Shown here one piece after another: positions 1-6,061 of a stretch of DNA of 6,415 nucleotides (position 1 is the stretch's first letter; each line of letters opens with the position of its first letter). Under the pieces are notes generated by a model, which saw only the letters and a program-made list of their open reading frames with translations, was not told the origin of the DNA and did no database searches. The position numbers were made by a program, and so were the translations under genes. Source of the stretch: Candidatus Segatella papionis (GTDB taxonomy: Bacteria > Bacteroidota > Bacteroidia > Bacteroidales > Bacteroidaceae). The stretch lies in contig DBLF01000057.1 of NCBI GenBank assembly GCA_002297965.1, forward strand, positions 1 to 6,415, written 5' to 3'.

Positions 1-125
1 TCGAAGACGAAGTTGTACTTGCCGTCGGGAGACTGCAATACTGGGTGAGCATTTACTTGTAAGGTTACGTTCAGCAATAAAAGCACGAGGAGCCATCCGC
101 TCTTCAATCGTTTGATGTATCTCAT
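1..125 (-). CDS. Partial exported glycosidase, N-terminus only; probable GH97 family (alpha-glucosidase/alpha-galactosidase type)
   Basis: The reading frame starts at the ATG complementary to 123-125 and stays open for 41 codons to the left edge, so only the N-terminus is present. It opens with a basic stretch (MRYIKRLKSG), then a hydrophobic core (WLLVLLLLNVTL) and a likely signal peptidase I site after VNA (about residue 26). The mature start, HPVLQSPDGKYNFVF, fits the SPDGK-type beginning of the GH97 N-terminal beta-sandwich, as in SusB-like enzymes. GH97 enzymes are periplasmic or surface exo-glycosidases that release alpha-linked glucose or galactose and are common in Bacteroidota glycan-use loci. 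The catalytic part is outside the window, so family and substrate are inferred from about 15 mature residues. The start codon is preceded by an A-rich stretch without a Shine-Dalgarno, normal for this phylum. The gene points the same way as the lyase at 398-2803, but a terminator separates them. Confidence 0.55.
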   Translation of the reverse strand, partial: MRYIKRLKSGWLLVLLLLNVTLQVNAHPVLQSPDGKYNFVF

Positions 126-162
126 ATTTCTTGTTGTTTTGTTTATTACCTTGATGTACATA

Positions 163-172
163 ATACGTATTG
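163..172 (-). promoter_or_regulatory. Candidate regulatory motif CAATACGTAT upstream of the GH97-like gene
   Basis: On the minus strand this reads CAATACGTAT, containing the palindrome ATACGTAT, and lies 37 bp before the start codon at 125. The identical 10-mer occurs on the same strand 49 bp before the lyase start (2853-2862). Two copies at similar positions before two carbohydrate genes suggest an operator or promoter element, but this is inference. The motif is AT-rich and could recur by chance. I found no full TTTG/TAnnTTTG promoter for this gene. The nearest is an imperfect -7 box (AATATTTG) at 206-213. Confidence 0.25.
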
Positions 173-349
173 CCCGATATTCTTACTTAAAACGAATGAT
201 AAATGCAAATATTTTCCCCATTTATACGAGAGTTACGAAAAGATTTTGTAGTTTTGCAGTGGGTTCGTAGTGAGATATCATTATAAGATGAGATCACATA
301 CCCAATGTTTAAGAAAATGATACAAGTATCAAGGAATAACATAAGAAAT

Positions 350-387
350 AATCCCTATAGCGATGAAAAGACATCACTATAGGGATT
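350..387 (-). terminator. Hairpin terminator of the polysaccharide lyase gene
   Basis: The arms 350-365 and 372-387 pair over 16 bp around a 6-nt loop. In the minus-strand transcript one position is a U-G wobble; in the plus-strand transcript the same position would be a C/A mismatch, so the structure fits minus-strand RNA better. It begins 10 bp after the lyase stop codon (398-400) and is followed in the minus direction by a modest U-rich stretch (ATTTCTTAT). The position and the strong stem support transcription termination between the lyase and the GH97-like gene. Confidence 0.75.
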
Positions 388-397
388 ACTTAAAAGA

Positions 398-2803
398 TTA
401 TTCTGCAAGGCTAACCTTTCCATTCTCTGAGCAAATGATGCGTTGCTCCGTTCCATCCTTCAGCTTCACGATAATGCCTACGGCACCCTGTTCGCTTGGC
501 GTAAAGTAATCAACCGATGCAATGTCGCCCGGCTCAGTATCAGAACTTGGCTCATATACACAGACGAATGGATGATTCCACGCCTCGCCCCTCTGGCGAG
601 CCACGAAAGTCAGGACAGGCTGTTTCTCGATATGATACGGTTGGTTAGGCATACGCTCGTATTCGAGATTGGCAGGAGAGAGAGCCTTGAAGATGGTACG
701 GTTCTCGTCCGCCTTCATCCACATCGTCATGGTAATCTCCTTCTGACCATTCATCGCCTCAACCACCTTGTCATCTGTAATCTTCGTAACAAACTGGGTC
801 TTGATGGAAGAAGTCATATCTGCCGACACCTTATTATATATATAGGAGTAAGCATAGAGATGACCACCGGCAAAGGCGAGTTCTTCTGTAGGAGCCATCT
901 GCAAAGGTTTATCAGTCGTAGCATCCACCACCTTCATTTCCTGACCGAGATTATGATAGAAATAGTCGTGGGTCTTGTCGTTTCCGTCCTTTCTCTTGCT
1001 ACGGAAAACGTCGATGTAATAGCCGCCCCTGGCAGAAGTCTTCACGATGGCTGTAGTACGTTGCTGCTCCGACTGGGTCTCCGGCTCGATGAAACTCACC
1101 GTAGCGTATGTCATATTGCCGAGGTTCTCTACTTTCGCTTCGGCTTGCTTCTGATAAGAAATCCTTTGCCCAGAGAGTTTCTTGGATGAAACCTGATTTA
1201 CGCTCACCTCAGGATAGGAGGCGACGACCTTGAAGCCATGCTGCGACATCATCACAGGATAGCTCGACACGCCATCCACCACCACCGTATTATGGGCAGG
1301 CATTTGGGAATAATACTCCGAATAGTCCAAGCCGCTATAGAGATACTTGCCGATACCTGCGTCAGGACCGAGCACATAACCCTTTCCATAAAGTTCCAAG
1401 GAGATTCCGTTGGCGTGGGCGTGGTTGCCAAGGCTTCCATTGAGCGAAGCCATGAGGTCGTGCTGCTTGTCCATGCCCGTACGCATTGCAATCCATGAGA
1501 CATTCGGCGCATAGAACATCGTGCTCGTATATTGTTCTAACGCCGTTTGAGGGGCATTCGAAGCCACGGCAGCCTTAAAGAGATTCATCGCCGAGATGAG
1601 GCTCTTGTTCTTATGGCGAGTGGCATACTTCAAGATACTATTAGCTGCTCCTTGACCGAGATAATTAGGATGGGTATCGCCGAAACCTGCAATCATGCGA
1701 TTCGGGAAAAGATATTCTGCCGAAGTTTTTACTGCATCTACTAGAATAGGACGCTTGGCGAAGAGGTCGATGTTAGCCTTCTCGTCGAGCATATTGGCAA
1801 AGTCGCAGAGAGTATTGAGCACGGTAGTGCTATAGCCTGGCGACTCATACCAAGTTTTGGAATCCTTATCGAAGCCAAAGTCGATGAGCTTGGTGAGGCT
1901 CCACTGACGGATACTGTTCTGGTTGACGATATAGTCGAGATAATACTGCTTGCCCTTGCCATCGGCATACGCCTTGTCATCTTGCAGAACCAAGGCAATC
2001 TTCACGATAAAATCTGCCTGGAACAAGTCCCAGTTGTTGTGAGGCACACCATTGGCAATGATATTCTCCGCCCATTTCTTGAAACCAGTCTCGATGATAG
2101 GTTGGTCTTCCTTCACAAGATTCTTGATAAGCGGATACATCTCGGTAAGTTCGTTGATAATGTCCTCGTGAATTACCTCAAAGGTGGTCATACCCACAAG
2201 CGTCTGCTGATGACCATGGTTGAGGTCGATAGGCACATTGCGATAAGCGATGCCCTTCATATAGACATCGAATACCTTCGCCGCCATCTTGCCGTAACGC
2301 TCATCTCCAGTGGCGGCATAGATGCGGGCGGCATCACGGGCAATACTCATAATCTGGCGGTTCACGCCCTGGATATTGCATCCCGTCTTGGAAGGATGCG
2401 CCTTTTCCATCTTTCCCGTGGAACGATTAATATAAGTAACATTACCTTGCTCATCATCATCGTATGGCACGAGGTCTTCAAGTTTCGGGCGATTATACTG
2501 CGCCTCCATTCCTCTCAATCCCGAAAACTTCACGGTAGGCTCCGCAGCCCGCTCTCCACCAGGATGGTCGAAAGCCTCTCCTTTCACATAAGCATCCGTG
2601 GCATGGGTCTTCCAGTACATCTGTAGGCGAGAGTAGAGCCAATCGGGTTGCTTATCCACTTGGCCCATCACATACTCCATCTTCCCCTTTAGCTTGGTTA
2701 TCTCCGGGTCTTCCACCTTCTTCTTGCCCTTGGCAAGACCCAAGGAGCAGGAAGCGATAAGCAACCAAGCTGTCATAGTCATGTATAATACTTTCTGTTT
2801 CAT
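398..2803 (-). CDS. Exported polysaccharide lyase, alginate-lyase-like helical domain plus heparinase II/III-like domain
   Basis: This 801-residue protein is complete. An N-terminal export signal has two possible ends: a lipobox-like IASC with Cys19 (lipoprotein) or signal peptidase I cleavage after Ala24. Residues about 30-400 are helix-rich, as in the (alpha/alpha)-toroid of PL15/PL17-like lyases, with motifs NHGH (195-198), HNNW (255-258) and ESPGY (320-324). Residues about 430-620 look like heparinase II/III: NHAHANG (460-466), DAG (481-483), AHNTVVVDG (503-511) and DYFYHNLG (613-620). The C-terminal 180 residues resemble the usual beta-sandwich end. By family knowledge, a Tyr/His pair performs beta-elimination on a uronic-acid glycan. 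H255 or N256, Y324, H461 or H463 and Y497/Y498 are the natural candidates. The substrate (alginate, glucuronan, glycosaminoglycan or other) cannot be read from the sequence. The start is preceded by an A-rich leader; a terminator follows. Confidence 0.82.
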   Translation of the reverse strand: MKQKVLYMTMTAWLLIASCSLGLAKGKKKVEDPEITKLKGKMEYVMGQVDKQPDWLYSRLQMYWKTHATDAYVKGEAFDHPGGERAAEPTVKFSGLRGMEAQYNRPKLEDLVPYDDDEQGNVTYINRSTGKMEKAHPSKTGCNIQGVNRQIMSIARDAARIYAATGDERYGKMAAKVFDVYMKGIAYRNVPIDLNHGHQQTLVGMTTFEVIHEDIINELTEMYPLIKNLVKEDQPIIETGFKKWAENIIANGVPHNNWDLFQADFIVKIALVLQDDKAYADGKGKQYYLDYIVNQNSIRQWSLTKLIDFGFDKDSKTWYESPGYSTTVLNTLCDFANMLDEKANIDLFAKRPILVDAVKTSAEYLFPNRMIAGFGDTHPNYLGQGAANSILKYATRHKNKSLISAMNLFKAAVASNAPQTALEQYTSTMFYAPNVSWIAMRTGMDKQHDLMASLNGSLGNHAHANGISLELYGKGYVLGPDAGIGKYLYSGLDYSEYYSQMPAHNTVVVDGVSSYPVMMSQHGFKVVASYPEVSVNQVSSKKLSGQRISYQKQAEAKVENLGNMTYATVSFIEPETQSEQQRTTAIVKTSARGGYYIDVFRSKRKDGNDKTHDYFYHNLGQEMKVVDATTDKPLQMAPTEELAFAGGHLYAYSYIYNKVSADMTSSIKTQFVTKITDDKVVEAMNGQKEITMTMWMKADENRTIFKALSPANLEYERMPNQPYHIEKQPVLTFVARQRGEAWNHPFVCVYEPSSDTEPGDIASVDYFTPSEQGAVGIIVKLKDGTEQRIICSENGKVSLAE

Positions 2804-2852
2804 GTGTCGTTTCTTTTTGTTTTCTGTCTATAATACGAACCAAGGAAGAGTT

Positions 2853-2862
2853 ATACGTATTG
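2853..2862 (-). promoter_or_regulatory. Second copy of the CAATACGTAT motif, upstream of the lyase gene
   Basis: The minus strand reads CAATACGTAT here, 49 bp before the lyase ATG. It is identical over 10 bp to the copy before the GH97-like gene and in the same orientation. No convincing TTTG/TAnnTTTG promoter was found in 2804-3024 on the minus strand, so this motif is the best candidate for a control site. It may be an operator for a regulator outside the window or a chance AT-rich match. Confidence 0.25.
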
Positions 2863-2913
2863 GTAGAATGACTAATAAATAGGAAAAGATTGCCACAACT
2901 CCGTTAAATAGTG

Positions 2914-2964
2914 TTATTAGTCGTGGAAATCTACTATATTTTATTACATTTCCACGACTAATAA
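2914..2964. terminator. Perfect 17-bp inverted repeat, possible terminator of the phosphatase operon
   Basis: The arms 2914-2930 and 2948-2964 are exact reverse complements (17 of 17) around a 17-nt AT-rich loop. The structure begins 60 bp beyond the phosphatase stop codon, where a terminator would be expected. Neither side has a good U-run: minus-strand RNA continues CACUAUUUAAC and plus-strand RNA continues with only three U. It could therefore be a weak terminator, an RNA 3'-end stabiliser, or a dimeric protein-binding site before the lyase gene. A third partial arm copy, GACTAATAA, sits at 2870-2878. Confidence 0.4.
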
Positions 2965-3024
2965 TTTATACGAATCTCTGTATAAGACTTCATAACAACT
3001 TAGCAATCAGTACACTACAACTAT

Positions 3025-3879
3025 TCAATAAGTTTGCACTTCTATACGAACGTACGTCCTGTCGTCAAAACTCTTGTTTCCTTCCACAATGCCCTTGGTG
3101 GCGATAAAAGTCTTGATATTCTGAGGGTCGTTGGCGATTTGTTTCGCCAATGCCTCCTCACTCTCTGCGAGTGTAGGCTTGAGAAAAGGATATCCATCGC
3201 TAGCCAATACTACTTCGTAGGGAGATGAAATAGGCTTCGAATGCTCTTCTAAGTATGTTTCAATGTCGTTTGAAGCCTGTTTCATTTTTAAAGGAACGAC
3301 CCTTACCCCCTCACGATAGATAGGGAATCCATCGATAACGGTATAAGTCTTGTTCTGCCCCTCCAACATCGCTCTTACCAACAACGGTTCTATCTGTTTA
3401 CGAGCCTCAGCTGGCGACATTCCCTGCAGGATCAACTCCACTCGCTTCTGGGCAATCTTCTCCTCGTATGGTTTCCCATTCTCATAGAGCTTTCCGCAGA
3501 TGATGGCTTGGCAGTCGCCCACCATCCAGACCTCTCTTCTTGCCCGGCTATAAAGGATAGCCGAAGCCGTGAGTCGTTCCTCGGGATGTTGTGCCAATCG
3601 TTCCGCCACACCCAGTGGCTGATACACCTTATTATATATATACTCCGTCACCCCCTGACAGAAGTCATCCACAGACGCATCCGCTTTCAGTTGCTCCCGA
3701 ATATATTCCGAGATGAGCAGCATGGCGTATCGCCCATTCTTCATGTCGGGATTGAGATGCTTAGGAGTCTTGCTCGTGCTTCCATCTATCACTGCGATGA
3801 AATCATCGGTTACGACCATTCCATCCTCACAAGCCTCCTGGCTCTTCTTGCCTACTATCTTACTTTCTATAATCTTCAT
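3025..3879 (-). CDS. PP2C-family (PPM-type) protein phosphatase-like protein
   Basis: This 284-residue protein is soluble, with no signal peptide or membrane segment. It shows the acidic metal-binding pattern of PP2C phosphatases in the right order: CEDG (17-20) and AVIDGS (29-34) near the N-terminus, MVGDCQAI (119-126) in the middle, LASDGYP (225-231), and FDDRTYV (271-277) near the C-terminus. The family removes phosphate from Ser/Thr using two metal ions held by these aspartates. All key aspartates (D19, D32, D122, D228, D272/D273) appear present, so activity is plausible. Residues about 135-200 form a charged insertion (EEKIAQKR..., PAEARKQIEP) that I do not recognise from canonical PP2C. 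No kinase, FHA or vWA partner gene is in the window, so target and pathway are unknown. The gene starts 5 bp after the small membrane-protein gene and is surely co-transcribed and probably translationally coupled with it. Confidence 0.8.
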   Translation of the reverse strand: MKIIESKIVGKKSQEACEDGMVVTDDFIAVIDGSTSKTPKHLNPDMKNGRYAMLLISEYIREQLKADASVDDFCQGVTEYIYNKVYQPLGVAERLAQHPEERLTASAILYSRARREVWMVGDCQAIICGKLYENGKPYEEKIAQKRVELILQGMSPAEARKQIEPLLVRAMLEGQNKTYTVIDGFPIYREGVRVVPLKMKQASNDIETYLEEHSKPISSPYEVVLASDGYPFLKPTLAESEEALAKQIANDPQNIKTFIATKGIVEGNKSFDDRTYVRIEVQTY

Positions 3880-3884
3880 TCTAT

Positions 3885-4094
3885 CTACATATTACTATAA
3901 GCCACTCCAATCCAAGCAACAACTATCATGCCCAAGAAGAAAACAATAAGCCCAATCAACAACTTATAGAAAAGCGGTGGCACTTTCTGTGAGGAACGCA
4001 ATCGACTACGCAATGCTTTATTCGTCAGTATCATATAAAGCATTGCCAAGAGAAGTACAAAAAGTACTATTAATGAAATGGTTTGAATCTGCAT
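3885..4094 (-). CDS. Small two-helix membrane protein, first gene of the phosphatase operon
   Basis: This 69-residue protein is not a family I recognise. It has two hydrophobic helices, about residues 5-24 (TISLIVLFVLLLAMLYMILT) and 45-66 (LLIGLIVFFLGMIVVAWIGV and flanks). They are joined by a short basic loop (NKALRSRLRSSQKVPPLFYK, 25-44). By the positive-inside rule the loop would be cytoplasmic and both termini on the periplasmic side. Its TAG stop lies 5 bp before the phosphatase ATG, and a consensus promoter sits upstream at 4242-4272, so it leads a two-gene operon. Tight coupling suggests a membrane partner or anchor for the phosphatase, but that is inference. Coding is supported by the clean hydrophobic/basic/hydrophobic pattern and the operon position rather than by homology. 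Confidence 0.7.
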   Translation of the reverse strand: MQIQTISLIVLFVLLLAMLYMILTNKALRSRLRSSQKVPPLFYKLLIGLIVFFLGMIVVAWIGVAYSNM

Positions 4095-4134
4095 AATTCA
4101 ACTATTTTTTAAGCTTAAAACGCTAAAGTTTCCC

Positions 4135-4152
4135 ACCCCAAAATAATGGGGT
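4135..4152. repeat. Short GC-rich hairpin in the leader of the small membrane protein operon
   Basis: ACCCCA (4135-4140) and TGGGGT (4147-4152) pair over 6 bp around AAATAA. In this very AT-rich gap a stem with four consecutive G-C pairs stands out. It lies 40 bp before the start at 4094, inside the predicted leader of the minus-strand operon. On the plus strand it is followed by an A-rich run rather than T, so it is a poor plus-strand terminator. Role unknown: leader hairpin or the edge of an inserted element. Confidence 0.3.
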
Positions 4153-4181
4153 AAAAATAACAGTTTCTCAATAAAAAGTTG

Positions 4182-4189
4182 TATCTTTG
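4182..4189 (+). promoter_or_regulatory. Candidate plus-strand -7 box TATCTTTG
   Basis: TATCTTTG matches the Bacteroidota -7 consensus TAnnTTTG exactly. No TTTG stands at the preferred 19-bp spacing; the closest T-rich stretch (GTTTC at 4163-4167) is about 15 bp away, so the -33 part is weak. If active it would transcribe the 48-codon ORF at 4235 and could read on into the beta-helix hydrolase at 4485. Confidence 0.4.
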
Positions 4190-4234
4190 TAGGTGCTAAC
4201 AAACAAATGTTCAACGATTTAAAGAGTAACTGTT

Positions 4235-4381
4235 ATGGATGCAAAATTAAGCAATTTTTCTGAGTTTTCAAACATATTAAGTGTTAAAAGTTCATTGCGA
4301 ACTAATTTAATGATACTTTTTACCCGATTTGGGCTTGGACACTTGCTCTGCAGGATGTCTTTGGAGAAACAAGTTTTTTAA
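4235..4381 (+). pseudogene. 48-codon ORF, possibly the truncated N-terminus of an insertion-sequence transposase
   Basis: An ATG at 4235 opens a 48-codon frame ending in TAA at 4379-4381. The product starts MDAKLSNFSEFSNIL and contains LRTNLMILFTRFGLGHLLCR (21-40) before ending MSLEKQVF. The spacing of leucine, glycine and LEKQ residues reminds me of the first residues of some Bacteroidota transposases, but I cannot confirm this without a search. If so, the rest of the element is missing: from about 4373 the sequence becomes T- and A-runs with no transposase-like continuation. It lies behind a -7 box and before the beta-helix hydrolase, so it may be an insertion-element remnant, a short leader peptide, or a chance ORF. 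No Shine-Dalgarno is visible. Confidence 0.3.
4242..4272 (-). promoter_or_regulatory. Consensus Bacteroidota promoter for the small membrane protein-phosphatase operon
   Basis: Read on the minus strand, TTTG (4272-4269) is followed by exactly 19 bp and then TAATTTTG (4249-4242). This matches both halves of the TTTG-N19-TAnnTTTG consensus of the Bacteroidota primary sigma factor. Transcription would begin near 4235 and give a leader of about 140 nt before the ATG at 4094. It is the best full promoter match I found in the window. The reservation is that it lies inside the 48-codon plus-strand ORF, in AT-rich DNA where such matches arise by chance. Confidence 0.5.
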
Positions 4382-4484
4382 GAAAAAATACATTTTTTGC
4401 GTTTTCGCTAAGTATATACAGCAGCACATTCGTAACAAAGGTAAACAAATAACAAAATTATAAACATCAAAAACTATAAGAAAG

Positions 4485-5924
4485 ATGAAGAAAATATTAA
4501 TAATCTTAGCATTGTGTATATTTACACTCGGTATGGGGGCAAAAGATAATATGGCAGCGGTGAAGAACCGCCTAGTGGTAGCCAAGGCTCCAACAGGCAT
4601 CGAACTGAAGCACGACTTCGAGGTGAAGGCTCGCATCGCTGGCGGCGCATGGCAAGACATCGACACTTACGCCTTCAAGGTGGATAGAGTGGCAGATGCC
4701 AAGCACAACGTGGAAGTAACCTCCGTGGCGAAACTCGAATTCGAAGGAAAAGTAGAAATACAGGTAAAGAGCTTGGCTCAGGATATCAAAAGTTATAAGA
4801 TTCGACCGAACTCCTACGGAATCGAGGCAGCACAAGAGGGCAACACACTTACATTCTCTCTCGACCGCCCTCGCTACCTCTCCGTGGAAATCAACGGCAA
4901 CATCTACCAGAATCTCCAAATCTTCGCAGACAACGTTTTGGCAAAGCCTAAGGTAAAGAAGAAAAAGGACTTGATGTACTTCGGACCGGGCGTACACGAC
5001 TTCAAGGGCGACTCCATCCATATTGCGTCGGGCAAGACGGTATTTATAGATAATGGAGCTGTCATCAAGGGGTGGCTATCCACTTACGGTTCGAGAGATG
5101 TCAAGATTATCGGACATGGCATCGTAATGCCTGGGCACCACGAGGGCATCATGGTTAGATATTCCAAGAATGTCTATATCGACGGACCACTCACCACGCA
5201 GTTACCAATAGGCGGCAGCGATTCCATTACCGTGAAGAATGCCAAAGTGATGAGCTGGTATGGTTGGGGCGACGGATTTAACATCTTCGCCAGCAACAAC
5301 GTGCATCAAGAGCACCTCTTCGCTCGCACCAGCGACGACTGCTCCACCATCTACTGCACCCGCAAGAACTACCATGGTGGTTGCAAGAACATCACCATCA
5401 AGGATTGCGTATATTGGGCTGATGTGGCTCACCCTATCATGATCGGTCTGCACAGCGAGACACCTGACTTGGAGGAAGTAAGCAATGTACTCTATAAGGA
5501 CATCAACATCTTGGAGCATTGTGAGAACCAGATAGACTACCAAGGCTGCATCGGCATCAACGATGGCGACAACATCTTGGTTAAGGGTATTACCTTCGAG
5601 AACTTCCACATTGACAACATCCGAAAAGGAATGATTCTCAATATGCGAGTATGCTTCAACAAGAAGTATTGCACCGCCCCAGGCCGTGGTATCGAGGACA
5701 TCACCCTGCGTAATATCTCTTATACTGGCGAAACACCTAACATGGGCATCATCGCAGGTTATAACGAGAATCGCAAGGTGAAGAACATCCGTTTCGAGAA
5801 CTTCACCATCAATGGAAAAGTGATTTCGGAAGATATGAAGGAAAAGCCCAAGTGGTACAAGACCGCCGACATGGCGAACATCTACCTGAACGACCACGTG
5901 GAGAACGTGATATTCAGTAAATAA
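4485..5924 (+). CDS. Secreted right-handed beta-helix glycoside hydrolase, GH28/GH49-like
   Basis: This 479-residue protein is complete. Residues 1-19 are a signal peptide (basic MKK, hydrophobic core, likely cleavage near Ala19). Residues about 28-150 form an N-terminal beta-sandwich (HDFEVKARI, SVAKLEFEGKVEI, IRPNSYGIE, RPRYLSVEING), as seen before the helix in dextranase-type GH49 enzymes. From about 163 (YFGPGVHDF, IASGKTVFIDNGAVIKG) the repeated coils of a parallel beta-helix follow. Candidate catalytic acids are D263 (WGDGF) and D284/D285 (TSDDC); their 21- and 22-residue spacing equals that of Asp180/201/202 in GH28 Aspergillus polygalacturonase II. H316 or H323 (HPIMIGLH) may replace the GH28 histidine. 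The GH28 NTD motif is not conserved (WGD instead). The enzyme is therefore an inverting endo- or exo-hydrolase of an unknown, perhaps uronate-containing, glycan. It is transcribed away from the phosphatase operon. Confidence 0.8.
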   Translation: MKKILIILALCIFTLGMGAKDNMAAVKNRLVVAKAPTGIELKHDFEVKARIAGGAWQDIDTYAFKVDRVADAKHNVEVTSVAKLEFEGKVEIQVKSLAQDIKSYKIRPNSYGIEAAQEGNTLTFSLDRPRYLSVEINGNIYQNLQIFADNVLAKPKVKKKKDLMYFGPGVHDFKGDSIHIASGKTVFIDNGAVIKGWLSTYGSRDVKIIGHGIVMPGHHEGIMVRYSKNVYIDGPLTTQLPIGGSDSITVKNAKVMSWYGWGDGFNIFASNNVHQEHLFARTSDDCSTIYCTRKNYHGGCKNITIKDCVYWADVAHPIMIGLHSETPDLEEVSNVLYKDINILEHCENQIDYQGCIGINDGDNILVKGITFENFHIDNIRKGMILNMRVCFNKKYCTAPGRGIEDITLRNISYTGETPNMGIIAGYNENRKVKNIRFENFTINGKVISEDMKEKPKWYKTADMANIYLNDHVENVIFSK

Positions 5925-6061
5925 AGACTTTGCTGCTTAATATATTTCCAAGATTAGCATCTATTGTATCAAAATCACTTTAAGAGGACATTACGCTTAC
6001 CAAAACGTAGACGGCTAATCTCTGCTATGGCGGCAAGCTATAAATTCACAAAATCTATTAC
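5925..6061. other. Start of a long non-coding stretch (to 6415) after the beta-helix hydrolase
   Basis: No convincing gene is visible from the hydrolase stop codon to the right edge (about 490 bp). I see no clear terminator directly behind the stop. The only pairing is an 8-bp repeat, AGATTAGC (5951-5958) with GCTAATCT (6014-6021), separated by 55 nt. From 6062 onward the stretch is dominated by the repeats listed separately. Confidence 0.5.

Noticed and set aside
249..256. TAGTTTTG, a plus-strand TAnnTTTG box
   Set aside because: There is no TTTG at the right spacing and no plus-strand gene follows; it would only drive antisense RNA across the lyase. Likely chance in AT-rich DNA.
826..844. 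A 19-bp sequence shared exactly with 3624-3642 (ends in TTATTATATATATA)
   Set aside because: Both copies encode YIYNKV in frame in two unrelated proteins with the same codons. This is best explained as coincidence in AT-rich codons, not as a repeat element.
443..1189. Long plus-strand reading frame opposite the lyase (also 1982-2626 plus, and 5202-5897 minus opposite the hydrolase)
   Set aside because: These lie wholly inside well-supported genes on the other strand, give compositions without recognisable domains, and are typical antisense shadows.
5951..6021. Terminator behind the hydrolase gene from AGATTAGC/GCTAATCT
   Set aside because: Only 8 bp pair around a 55-nt loop and no T-run follows the right arm; not convincing as a terminator.
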